Assembly: GCA_035629935.1 (NCBI GenBank)
Contig: DASQLQ010000156.1
Location: 1 to 17,477, forward strand
Direction of reading: 5' to 3'
From: DASQLQ01 sp035629935
GTDB taxonomy: Bacteria > Actinomycetota > CADDZG01 > WHSQ01
Length of the DNA: 17,477 nt
In this document: positions 6,582-14,288 of the stretch, one piece after another
Layout of the letters: each line of letters starts with the position of its first letter
How positions within the stretch are numbered: the stretch's first letter is position 1
Notes under the pieces: generated by a model
What the model was told of the DNA's origin: nothing
Databases searched by the model: none
Seen by the model: only the letters and a program-made list of their open reading frames with translations
Position numbers and translations under genes: made by a program

Positions 6582-8774
6582 ATGAGGCGTCTCGCCGCCA
6601 TTACGATCGCAGCGACCATCGCAGCAACTGCATTGGCCCCCGTGCCTGCAGCAGCCACACCCGTGTGCACCGACGGCTATATGGGCGGCCCACCTGCTCC
6701 CGCGTGCGGCAATCGGATCTTTCCCGAAGCAGCCGTTGCTCGCAGCTACGTCCAGTACCTTCCCGACCCTGCGGGGTTCCGCGAGTACCAACACGGGATC
6801 GAGTACCTGGCCGAGAAGTATCCGCGTTGGATCTCGGTATTCAGTTTGGCGCAGCACTTCAAGGAGCCGCTCGCGGTCAGTGCCGGGGACGACGGTATCC
6901 GCTCCTACGAAGAGGGCGACACCAAGGACGGTCACGACGTCTGGGTCATCAAGATCACCGATCATCAGGTTCCCGACAAAAAGAAGCTGTCGTTGATGTT
7001 CTCTCTGTCGGTGCACGGGAACGAGCGAGGAGGTCTCGAGGGGGGCCTGAGGACCGCCGAGGACCTAGCGATCGCGGCCGATGGCGAACCCGACACCGCA
7101 GAGAAGCTCGTCGACGGAATCGACAACTACGAGAGCACCACCGGGCGCAAGCCGGTGTTCCACGAGTACGACGTCCGCAACGTGCTGCGCAAGGAAGTCG
7201 TCTATCTGATCGACTTCAACCCGGACGGGTGGCAGGTAGGTGACCACTACCACCAGCCCCCTCTCCCCTACGAGCGTGGCAACGGAATGGGCACCGACCT
7301 CAACCGTCAGATGCCTACGGTCGGACGCATCAACGAATCACGCAATCCCTTGCAGGAAAGCGAGATGAAATATGGCCACAAGTTGATGAAAGAGGTGGCC
7401 AAAACTGCCGGCGGGCGGATGGCGCATGCGACCGACGTCCATGGTGAGCTGACCTCGAACGCATACGTCGACATCATGTATCCGGCCGGTCAGTTCGATT
7501 CGGTCGATCACCGTCGTTTGATGGCGATCGCGGAACGCACGAAGTCCGTGATCGACGAGACCCTTTACGAGGGGATCGTCAACGAAGCGGAGGAAGGTTC
7601 GGGAGGCAACGACAGCCAGCCCGACAGTGAAGTGCCGACGAAACCGGCTAACTGGGCGACCGTCTGGGACACGCTGGGCTATACGGACACCGGTTTCATC
7701 GGCGACTACATGGCTACCGATATCGCAGTCACCGGGATGGACTACGAATTCTTCCTCAACCACTCGGTCCCCGACAAGTCATGGAACGTCTACCTGCAGG
7801 AGAACCACATCAACGGTGCACGCGCCCTGATCAAGACGGCCATGGCGTACGCGCTCTATCAGGAGAAAGAGTTCAACAACCGCAACCTGCAGGTCGTGAC
7901 CAAGGGCCGGGCGGGCTACGTGTTCAACCCCAAACCCGTTACCGACAGGGACAAGAACGGAGCCGGAACCCTTCCGGGGCCCGCCCAAAACGGCATCGGG
8001 GCCGACGGCAAACCGGTCAAGCAGAAGCACTATTCCGTCACCAACATGAAGTGGTTCAAAGACACCAGTCGCATGATGCCGACCCCATTCGTAAAAGTCC
8101 TATCGGGTGACGTGACCAAGAAGAAGGGTCGGAAACTGAAGCGGCTCGACACGCTCGTACTGGCCGACGTAGCGAAGCCCAAAGATGCGAAGGGGCGCAA
8201 GGTCAAGGCGAAGCCGTACTTCGCCAACATAAAGAAGTGGGTCAAGCGTGGTGGGAACCTAGTCCTGACCGACCGAGCGGTGCACGCGCTCGGCAAACTC
8301 GGGATGGTGGCGAAGGACGCCACTCAAGACATCAAGGTGTACCAGCCTTACGCCGACATCCAGGACCTCGAGCACCCGATGGTGGCGGGCCTGAGACCGA
8401 ACGCCCGCCAACTCGTGGAGGCTGCGATCCTCGGTTACTGCATCGGTAACGAGTGCTCACCGATGACGATCGTCGACGAGGCTGCATTCACCGAGGCGGG
8501 TGGGCAGATCGTCGGTACCAGCGGCGAAGGGCGCGTGAGCGTGGGCCAGCTGAAGCTCGGTAAGGGCCAGGTGCGTATCGTCGGAGGGGCTCTCCCCGCA
8601 CCGACGGAAGAGTTCGACCACCGCTACGGGCTGCGCGATTACGCAATGACCTACTCGGGTCTCTACATCATGGAGAACAGCGTCAAGCACGATGCCCCAG
8701 GTTTGGGAGCTGCGAAGAGGAACAGCGTTGCGCCATCTCCCGCCTTCGACTTGCTGCCATGGGTAACAGACTGA
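6582..8774 (+). CDS. Secreted M14-family zinc carboxypeptidase with GATase-like C-terminal region
   Basis: The 730-residue protein has a clear signal peptide (MRRLAAITIAATIAATALAP then VPAAA, cleavage near residue 25), so it is exported. The M14 metallocarboxypeptidase domain covers about residues 60-425. Zinc ligands are His145 and Glu148 (SVHGNERGG) and His287 (ATDVHGE); Asn241-Arg242 (GTDLNRQM) fit the substrate carboxylate site, and Glu389 (GMDYEFFL) fits the catalytic glutamate. Residues 500-700 look like a class I glutamine-amidotransferase/ThuA-like fold (LDTLVLADV, FANIKKWVKRGGNLVLTD, GQVRIVGGALP), probably a non-catalytic binding domain. The likely role is hydrolysis of extracellular peptides, with specificity unknown. 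GAGGGAGAAG at 6568-6577 supports the ATG. The gene is 81 nt downstream of the kinase. Confidence 0.92.
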   Translation: MRRLAAITIAATIAATALAPVPAAATPVCTDGYMGGPPAPACGNRIFPEAAVARSYVQYLPDPAGFREYQHGIEYLAEKYPRWISVFSLAQHFKEPLAVSAGDDGIRSYEEGDTKDGHDVWVIKITDHQVPDKKKLSLMFSLSVHGNERGGLEGGLRTAEDLAIAADGEPDTAEKLVDGIDNYESTTGRKPVFHEYDVRNVLRKEVVYLIDFNPDGWQVGDHYHQPPLPYERGNGMGTDLNRQMPTVGRINESRNPLQESEMKYGHKLMKEVAKTAGGRMAHATDVHGELTSNAYVDIMYPAGQFDSVDHRRLMAIAERTKSVIDETLYEGIVNEAEEGSGGNDSQPDSEVPTKPANWATVWDTLGYTDTGFIGDYMATDIAVTGMDYEFFLNHSVPDKSWNVYLQENHINGARALIKTAMAYALYQEKEFNNRNLQVVTKGRAGYVFNPKPVTDRDKNGAGTLPGPAQNGIGADGKPVKQKHYSVTNMKWFKDTSRMMPTPFVKVLSGDVTKKKGRKLKRLDTLVLADVAKPKDAKGRKVKAKPYFANIKKWVKRGGNLVLTDRAVHALGKLGMVAKDATQDIKVYQPYADIQDLEHPMVAGLRPNARQLVEAAILGYCIGNECSPMTIVDEAAFTEAGGQIVGTSGEGRVSVGQLKLGKGQVRIVGGALPAPTEEFDHRYGLRDYAMTYSGLYIMENSVKHDAPGLGAAKRNSVAPSPAFDLLPWVTD

Positions 8775-8792
8775 GATCGTCGTGAGCGTCTG

Positions 8793-9119
8793 ATGCGTCA
8801 CCGCACCAAGCAAGCTCGACTCGGGGAATCCGCCGCCCAGATCGAAGGCGAGATGCGCCGACTAGAACTGTGGCTCGAGCACCCGCCGTCCGAACAAGAA
8901 GTTCTGTCGGGAGGAGCGTTCGGGCTCGGGACGGTTGGCTTCGATACCTGGCTCCAGGTCGTCTTCGTGGCGCGCCTGCGTCAGGTGGCTGCCGGTGAGT
9001 TCGATATCCCGGCCTCGAGCTCGGTCGCTTCGCAAGCCGTTCGCGAATGGGATGGCGACCCGATCGATCGGCGTCGCCTACTCGAGTTGGTCCAACAGGT
9101 GGACGAACTTCTGGCGTGA
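8793..9119 (+). CDS. YqcC family (DUF446) protein
   Basis: The 108-residue protein matches the small YqcC/DUF446 family, known in Escherichia coli next to the tRNA pseudouridine synthase gene truC. Family hallmarks are the N-terminal helix with the acidic IEGEMRRLELW, the motif PPSEQ (31-35), and FDTWLQVVFVARLR (50-63), followed by a C-terminal helix (RRRLLELVQQVDELL). The biochemical role is not established. It starts 18 nt after the carboxypeptidase stop without a clear Shine-Dalgarno and may be cotranscribed. No pseudouridine synthase gene is nearby, so the usual genetic linkage is absent here. It converges with the DJ-1-like gene, with 32 nt between the stops. Confidence 0.85.
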   Translation: MRHRTKQARLGESAAQIEGEMRRLELWLEHPPSEQEVLSGGAFGLGTVGFDTWLQVVFVARLRQVAAGEFDIPASSSVASQAVREWDGDPIDRRRLLELVQQVDELLA

Positions 9120-9151
9120 CGCCTCGCGGCCCCCTCGCTCGCGCCCCGCGG

Positions 9152-9742
9152 CTAAACGGGTGGGTCGGGGTCGTACTGGATGTAACGACGGACCTCGACA
9201 GCACGCTCGTGCGATTCGAGGCGAGCGACCATGTGAAGTGCCATGTCGATGCCGGCGGAGACTCCCGAGGCCGTGATCACTTCGCCACTGTCGACGAACC
9301 GGTCATCGGCGCGCACCTCGAGCCCTTCACCCAGAGTGGCCAGGAAATCGAGCGACGCCCAGTGTGTGGTCACCGGCCGTCCGTCCAACAAACCGGCGCT
9401 TGCGAGAACGAGGCTCCCGGTGCAGACACTGGTGATGAGCACCTTCTGTTCCGACAGGCCCCTCAACCATTTGTGTATCTCTTCGTCTTGCAGGTCGTTC
9501 CTGGTTCCTTGACCTCCGGGATAGACCAGCACATCCATCTCGGGGACGTTGTCCCAGCTGTACTGAGGTATTACACGCAGGCCTTTCGCGCAGGTGATCG
9601 GTGCATCGGAGCGTGCGAAGGTGAAGGTCTCGGCCTCATCCGGATGGAACTGGGACCACGTGGCCAGTACCTCCCAGGGCCCGGCCCAATCCAACTCCTC
9701 GGCTTCATCGAATAGGTAGATCCCGATCTTCTTGGGCGCCAT
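9152..9742 (-). CDS. DJ-1/PfpI family protein, isocyanide hydratase-like
   Basis: The 196-residue protein has the single-domain DJ-1/PfpI fold. The nucleophile elbow is VCTGSLVLASAGLLDG with Cys107-Thr108, followed by VTTHWASLDFL. Near the N-terminus is ELDWAGPWEV with Asp18. Cys, Thr and Asp correspond to Cys101, Thr102 and Asp17 of Pseudomonas isocyanide hydratase, which converts isocyanides to N-formamides. AraC-type regulators such as GlxA share this domain, but no helix-turn-helix is fused here. Actual substrate is uncertain; a glyoxalase-like or stress role is possible. The gene is divergent from the sigma/SMC operon, with only 67 nt between the starts, so regulation could be shared. 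No strong Shine-Dalgarno is seen. Confidence 0.88.
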   Translation of the reverse strand: MAPKKIGIYLFDEAEELDWAGPWEVLATWSQFHPDEAETFTFARSDAPITCAKGLRVIPQYSWDNVPEMDVLVYPGGQGTRNDLQDEEIHKWLRGLSEQKVLITSVCTGSLVLASAGLLDGRPVTTHWASLDFLATLGEGLEVRADDRFVDSGEVITASGVSAGIDMALHMVARLESHERAVEVRRYIQYDPDPPV

Positions 9743-9797
9743 GGGGCAATCATCGCACCTACTCGCTCAGTCCCTTTCGGTTTGCCGAGGTCTGCGA

Positions 9798-9803
9798 TAG
9801 ATA
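9798..9803 (+). promoter_or_regulatory. Candidate -10 (TAGATA) for the sigma/SMC operon
   Basis: TAGATA ends 6 nt before the GTG at 9810, which has no Shine-Dalgarno, so a leaderless message is plausible. The same hexamer within CGATAGATA precedes the receiver gene start on the minus strand at 3553-3558. No clear -35 is seen. Confidence 0.3.
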
Positions 9804-9809
9804 CATCAC

Positions 9810-10433
9810 GTGGATGGTGAGCCACCAGAGACCAGATTGCCGAACGGCATGGATGACGGCGAGTACAAGCGCATCCGTTCGCTTATGCGCGTCTCGGTTC
9901 TGCACGTGTGGCGAGCCGGTAACGAGGTGATCGCAGGGATGGATCCGTGGGACGTCGTCGACGAGGCATGGAGCTCGATGGCTCAGAAGAGCTTCAAGAG
10001 CAAGGGGCCCTTCTTGCCACACGCATTGACCGTTGCACGCAACAAAGCGATCGACACGCGGCGACGCAATGAAGCGAGGCGAGGCGACCGGTCGATGGAC
10101 GCCCCGCTACTGCTACGTAACGAACTGGCCGACTCCGGCGGTGCAGATGTCGACTACTTCCAGGGCCTCGACCAGGTGGCCGCGATCCAGAAGCTGTCCC
10201 TCGCAGAAGAAGCCATCCACGAAGCGGGCATCCTGTCCACAGTGGAACGGGAGGTGTTCGTTGCGGTTCGGGTGAATGGCCGCAGCCGCGCTGCGGTCGG
10301 CCGCGAACTGGATCCGCCGGTGACGGGTCAGCGGGTCGGACAGATCGTGGCCCAGGCTTTCATCAAGATCCAGGCATACGTGAAGAAGAATGAAGATGTT
10401 GCCCCGCAGACCCGACGGAAGAAGGGGGGTTAG
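9810..10433 (+). CDS. Sigma-70-like (ECF-type) transcription factor
   Basis: The 207-residue protein looks like a divergent sigma-70 family member. A region-2-like part covers about residues 22-92, ending in ALTVARNKAIDTRRRNEARR, the usual pattern at regions 2.3-2.4. A region-4-like helix-turn-helix covers about 138-190 (LSTVEREVFVAVRVNGRSRA, then GQRVGQIVAQAFIKI). Between them is a linker of about 45 residues. It should direct RNA polymerase to a small promoter set, possibly its own operon. The downstream gene starts 5 nt after its stop. No zinc-type anti-sigma gene is adjacent. GTG 9810 gives the longest product; ATG 9849 is an alternative start that would remove 13 residues without touching the domains. 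Confidence 0.75.
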   Translation: MDGEPPETRLPNGMDDGEYKRIRSLMRVSVLHVWRAGNEVIAGMDPWDVVDEAWSSMAQKSFKSKGPFLPHALTVARNKAIDTRRRNEARRGDRSMDAPLLLRNELADSGGADVDYFQGLDQVAAIQKLSLAEEAIHEAGILSTVEREVFVAVRVNGRSRAAVGRELDPPVTGQRVGQIVAQAFIKIQAYVKKNEDVAPQTRRKKGG

Positions 10434-10438
10434 AGCAG

Positions 10439-11335
10439 ATGACAGACGGAAGCGATCGCGTTCAAGAAGCGCTGGCGGCCTACCTCGACTTCCTCGAGTT
10501 GGGTGGGCGAGAGCCGGACACGAGTCATCTGACGGCCTCCGAGCGCAGCGAGCTAAAGGACCTGGTCGATGCGCTCGAACTGACCGAAGGCGTTGCGTTC
10601 GGCGCCGGGAGCGGCGAGACCGCCTCACGTTCTCTTGCGACCGCCGTATCGCCGGAAGGACGTCTTCTCCTGGAGCAGATGAGGGAGGCGCTCCCTCCGG
10701 GTGTTCGCATCGAGGCGGATGCCAACGCAGGCGTTGGGCAGATGGGCGGGCTCGGGGTGATCGATCGCTGGCTGGTCGGTACGTTCGGTGGACGGGTGCG
10801 CGTCTGGCTGCTGGAGATCGACGCGGCACGCCTACTCGAGGACAACAGTGAAGCGCTGGCCGACCTGAACCGAGTTTTTCGGATGTTCCCCGACACGGAT
10901 GCCGTCGCTCTCGTCGCTAAAGACCTGTCCTGCTTGATCGTTCAGCCGCAGGACGTAGCACCTCAGATCAGCGTTCCCAGTGGTGCCTTGGTCGGGCGTC
11001 GGTACCGACGCGGCATCCAACCTGCGACCGAAGCCATCTCGGCGTTCTTGGACGAGCTCATCCCCTATTGGGATCCGATCCCTGCCTTCGACCCGGATGC
11101 CGGGCTCCGGATCGACGCCACCCAGGTAAGTGCGAACTTCGTTCGCGCCGCCGTCGAGAGGCAGCGTGGCATCGGCGAACGAGCCCGCAAGGGCAACCCC
11201 AAGAAGGACGCTCTGCTGGGATTCGGGATGAAGGAAGCGACGGTGCTCACGAAGCTCGCGAACAAGCTCTTCGACGGAAGCCTTCAGCCCGACGAGATCG
11301 AGGAACGGATCGAGAGATTGGCGAGGGAGCAATGA
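10439..11335 (+). CDS. Unknown protein between sigma and SMC-like genes
   Basis: I cannot assign a function. The 298-residue protein is soluble, with no signal peptide or membrane helix and only one cysteine (Cys165), so it is not a zinc-type anti-sigma. Residues 5-50 form a helical unit (VQEALAAYLDFLELGG, then LTASERSELKDLVDALE). Residues 75-170 look alpha/beta, with a central VIDRWLVGTFGGRVRVWLLE. The C-terminus (235-298) is helical and basic, with KGNPKKDALLGFGMKEA and EEIRERL-like helices. It sits 5 nt after the sigma-like gene and shares an ATGA overlap with the ATPase gene, so all three are likely cotranslated. It could be an anti-sigma, a sensor or a partner of the ATPase. None of these is shown. 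Confidence 0.8.
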   Translation: MTDGSDRVQEALAAYLDFLELGGREPDTSHLTASERSELKDLVDALELTEGVAFGAGSGETASRSLATAVSPEGRLLLEQMREALPPGVRIEADANAGVGQMGGLGVIDRWLVGTFGGRVRVWLLEIDAARLLEDNSEALADLNRVFRMFPDTDAVALVAKDLSCLIVQPQDVAPQISVPSGALVGRRYRRGIQPATEAISAFLDELIPYWDPIPAFDPDAGLRIDATQVSANFVRAAVERQRGIGERARKGNPKKDALLGFGMKEATVLTKLANKLFDGSLQPDEIEERIERLAREQ

Positions 11336-13104
11336 TCCGTCGACTTCAGCTCCGCAACTGGCGGGCCTACGAGAACCTGGACCTCGAGCTAGGGCCGGGA
11401 GCTACGTTCATCGTGGCTTCCAATGGGATCGGAAAGACCTCACTCATCATGGGGGCCGCGTGGGGGCTCTTCGGCGACGCGTCCCGTGTGACCGCCGCGG
11501 AAGAGATACGCGGTGATGCCGACGATGCCAGAGTCGTGATCGACCTGCGGTTGCCGTCCGGCATCGATGCCGCCATAACGAGATCGATCAACCGCAAGGG
11601 GAAGGTGTCGATCGAAGCGAAGCTGCCCGATCGGGAGATCACGTCCCAGGACGAGCTCGACGAGCTCCTGACTTCCGAGTTCGGCGCCGACACCCATGTG
11701 CTCGCTCAACTCACGGTGATGATCCACGGCGGTGCGGTCGAAACGTTCCAGGGTGAGTTCGATCTTCAGGACCATCTCGCCGGCGTCTTCGGGGTCACCC
11801 CATTGTTCGAAGGAGCTCGAGCCGCCAAGACCGTCGCCGATCGGACGGCCAGCGCCCTGAGGAAAGTGAAGGTCACCCAACGATCCGAGAAGCGGGCCAA
11901 GGAAGACATCGTTGCCGAGCTCCAGTCGGTGATCGACCAGTTGACGGAGACCAACGAAGCTCGCGATCAACTGGCGGAAGCGATAGCCGAAACGCAGACC
12001 TCGATCCGGATCGGAGCGGACTGGAGCCGCTACCGCGCCGGGATGGGCGAGCGCCAGGAGAAACTCGGTGCGATAGCGGAACAGGCTTCGTCCCATCTGG
12101 AAAGAGCCGTTACCGCGGAAACCCTGGTGGAGGTCCTCACTAAGGTCGATCAAGAGATAACGGAATCCGTCGCAGCCGCTGAGAACAAGGCCGCGTCGGC
12201 ACGAGGTAAGAGTGAGCTGATCCAGGCGGCGATGGCCGACCTCGATAACGCGGACGCGGTTTGCCCCACGTGTTTGCGGCCCCTGTCCGAGCACGATGCC
12301 AACCGTGCAGAGCAAGAGCACACCCAGCACCTTCAGAAACTCGAGTCCGAGATTGCCGAGGCAGCCGCGAAAGCTGAAGAGGCTCGCGCAGCAGGCGCCG
12401 AGATACACGCGCTCCTCGAGCACGTCCGCACCTTGCCCGTTCCGCTCGAGCCCGAGACTCAGATCGCCGAGACGCAGTTGAAAGCCGCTGAGAACCTTTT
12501 GGTGAAGCAGAACGAGGAGTTGCAGGTGCTCGACAAGAAGCTGGCGGTCCTGGCGAACACGGGCGCGACCCTGCAGAGCTCATTGGAGGAATTCGACGCG
12601 GAACAAGAACGCATGCGTGAGCTTGAGATCCTCTATCGCGAGGAAGGCATAGCTCTAGCAACTCACGAAGCACTGATAGAGACGGGCAACGCGATCACAC
12701 AGGACTACATCGAGCCTCTCGCCGCCGAGATCGAATCTCGGTGGAAGACGATGTTCGGGGCCGGAGGCTTGAACCTGAGTCCCGAGGGACACATCACCCG
12801 ACAGATCGGGAGCCGCACTCTGGAGTTCGGATCGTTGAGCGGCGGCGAGAAGGTCTGGGCCTTGCTCCTCACGCGTCTCTTGATCGCGGCGGCCTCTACC
12901 AAGGCCCCCTTCATCTGGCTCGACGAGCCCCTTGAGCACCTCGATCCGAGATTGCGCAAGGTGGTTGCCGGGACGCTGGCGAAGGCTTCTGCGGGGGCCG
13001 GGCTCCGCCAAGTGATCGTTACGACGTACGAAAGCGAGCTGGCGCGTCAGCTGATGGAGGACGTTCCGTCAGCTTCGTTGATCTACGTCACTGCGTCCGA
13101 ATAG
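11332..13104 (+). CDS. Rad50/SMC-like ATPase with zinc hook
   Basis: The ATG at 11332 overlaps the upstream stop (ATGA), which fixes the start and gives 590 residues. The N-terminal ABC-ATPase half has the Walker A ASNGIGKTS (29-37). Coiled-coil arms run about 165-308 and 316-455 around the hook CPTC (Cys311, Cys314), the zinc hook that joins Rad50/SbcC dimers. The C-terminal half has the signature LSGGEK (502-507), Walker B FIWLDEP (Asp531, Glu532) and D-loop EHLD (535-538). Two departures stand out: the first Gly of Walker A is Ala29, and the switch region reads VIVTTYESEL with no histidine. It is shorter than SbcC (about 1000 residues), and no SbcD/Mre11 nuclease gene is present. It probably binds DNA ends or loops; the purpose is unknown. 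Confidence 0.9.
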   Translation: MIRRLQLRNWRAYENLDLELGPGATFIVASNGIGKTSLIMGAAWGLFGDASRVTAAEEIRGDADDARVVIDLRLPSGIDAAITRSINRKGKVSIEAKLPDREITSQDELDELLTSEFGADTHVLAQLTVMIHGGAVETFQGEFDLQDHLAGVFGVTPLFEGARAAKTVADRTASALRKVKVTQRSEKRAKEDIVAELQSVIDQLTETNEARDQLAEAIAETQTSIRIGADWSRYRAGMGERQEKLGAIAEQASSHLERAVTAETLVEVLTKVDQEITESVAAAENKAASARGKSELIQAAMADLDNADAVCPTCLRPLSEHDANRAEQEHTQHLQKLESEIAEAAAKAEEARAAGAEIHALLEHVRTLPVPLEPETQIAETQLKAAENLLVKQNEELQVLDKKLAVLANTGATLQSSLEEFDAEQERMRELEILYREEGIALATHEALIETGNAITQDYIEPLAAEIESRWKTMFGAGGLNLSPEGHITRQIGSRTLEFGSLSGGEKVWALLLTRLLIAAASTKAPFIWLDEPLEHLDPRLRKVVAGTLAKASAGAGLRQVIVTTYESELARQLMEDVPSASLIYVTASE

Positions 13105-13141
13105 ATCTCCCGCACGATTCTTCTGAGCTTTCGCGCACTTT

Positions 13142-13188
13142 CGATTCTGCGCGCTCCTCGATAACCCACTGATACCCCGCCAGAATCG
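13142..13188 (+). repeat. 8-bp inverted repeat upstream of the second sigma gene
   Basis: CGATTCTG (13142-13149) and CAGAATCG (13181-13188) are perfect inverted copies 31 nt apart. The right arm touches the first base of the GGAGGTGA ribosome-binding site (13188-13195). It may be an operator or a long-loop hairpin; one partial copy (CGATTCT) occurs at 13114-13120. Confidence 0.35.
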
Positions 13189-13199
13189 GAGGTGAGGCA

Positions 13200-14225
13200 G
13201 TGACGGAGACGACAACCGTGGAATCGGCCGCGGAGCCGGTGGAACTTCGGCTCGAGCAATATCGCGTGGAGCTGACCGGCTACTGCTACCGGATGCTGGG
13301 CTCGACGTTTGAAGCAGAGGACGCGGTCCAGGAGACGTTCCTGCGCGCGTGGCGTAGCTACGACACGTTTGAGGGCAGAGCCGCATTCCGATCGTGGCTC
13401 TACCAGGTCGCTACTAACGTTTGCGTGGACATCGTGAACGGCAAGCAACGACGAGCCCGGCCGATGGATCTCGGTCCGGCGCAGACGGCCGACAAGCCCC
13501 TCGGCAGACCGCTTCCGGAAACGGCCTGGATCGAACCGATCCCCGACGGACGCGTCATGTCCACGGAGAACGATCCAGCCGCAACCGCGGAGATGCGAGA
13601 CACGATCCGGCTCGCCTTCATCGCTGCTTTGCAACACCTGGCACCCAAACAGAGGGCCGTGCTGATCCTCAGGGACGTGCTGCGCTGGAAGGCGAGCGAG
13701 GTGGCGCAACTGTTGGGAACAACCGTCGCCTCAGTCAACAGTGCGCTGCAAAGAGCGCGCGCAACCATGGCCAACGCCGAGCTTTCGTCCGCAGAAGCGT
13801 CTCGTCCGATCGACGCCAGTCAGACCGCCCTCCTAGCGCTTTATGTCGATGCCTTCGAGCGCTACGACATGGATCTGCTCACCTCACTGCTTCACACCGA
13901 CGCCGAATGGTCGATGCCGCCCTACGAGCTATGGCTGAACACCCATCGCGACATCATTAAGTGGTGCCTCGGCCCGGGCCAGGGTTGTCGCGGCTCCCGG
14001 TTGGTAGCGACACACGCCAACGGGTCGCCGGCCTTCGCGCAGTACAAACCGTCCGCCGACGGGAGCTACACGGCGTGGTCCCTCCACGTGATCGAGATCT
14101 CGGGCGGGCTGATCAAGGGAATCTGCTTCTTCCTCGACGTCGAGTGGCTGTTCCCGATGTTCGACCTCCCCCTGCGGCTCGAGAGCGAGCCCTTCCCCGT
14201 TTTCCAACTCGCGTCGAGCGATTAG
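13200..14225 (+). CDS. ECF sigma factor, SigG/TIGR02960-like, with SnoaL-like C-terminal domain
   Basis: The 341-residue protein is an extracytoplasmic-function sigma factor of the SigG/SigJ type. Region 2 covers about residues 18-86 (YCYRMLGSTFEAEDAVQETF, FRSWLYQVATNVCVDIV). The conserved RRARPMDLGPA follows, and region 4 is at about 135-190 (LAPKQRAVLILRDVLRWKAS, then VASVNSALQRARATM). Residues 208-320 form a SnoaL/NTF2-like domain, which in these families replaces a separate anti-sigma and modulates the sigma factor from within. GTG 13200 has GGAGGTGA (13188-13195) 4 nt upstream. It is 95 nt after the ATPase gene and its region 4 and tail differ from the sigma-like protein at 9810, so it is a separate regulator. 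Targets are unknown; the deacetylase gene downstream is one candidate. Confidence 0.93.
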   Translation: MTETTTVESAAEPVELRLEQYRVELTGYCYRMLGSTFEAEDAVQETFLRAWRSYDTFEGRAAFRSWLYQVATNVCVDIVNGKQRRARPMDLGPAQTADKPLGRPLPETAWIEPIPDGRVMSTENDPAATAEMRDTIRLAFIAALQHLAPKQRAVLILRDVLRWKASEVAQLLGTTVASVNSALQRARATMANAELSSAEASRPIDASQTALLALYVDAFERYDMDLLTSLLHTDAEWSMPPYELWLNTHRDIIKWCLGPGQGCRGSRLVATHANGSPAFAQYKPSADGSYTAWSLHVIEISGGLIKGICFFLDVEWLFPMFDLPLRLESEPFPVFQLASSD

Positions 14226-14288
14226 TTACGCCCACCCCCACGGTCTAACCAAGTAACGGCTCGAAAAACGAGAGGAGCTCTGAAGCTG

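Noticed and set aside
9120..9151. GC-rich gap between convergent YqcC and DJ-1 genes as a bidirectional terminator
   Set aside because: Only a short CGCGG/CCGCG stem with a large loop forms and there is no T-tract.
11068..11331. Upstream extension of the ATPase frame
   Set aside because: It overlaps the coding region of the 298-residue protein and encodes Arg-rich shadow sequence; the ATGA junction at 11332 is the better start.
11440..12423. 327-codon minus-strand frame within the ATPase gene
   Set aside because: It lies wholly inside the zinc-hook ATPase coding region, has no recognisable domain, and fits GC-rich antisense composition.
9810..13104. Assignment of the operon to the Lamassu defence system
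   Set aside because: The SMC-like ATPase is compatible, but no LmuA-type nuclease or other effector is visible and the first gene is a sigma-like factor, so the name is not justified.
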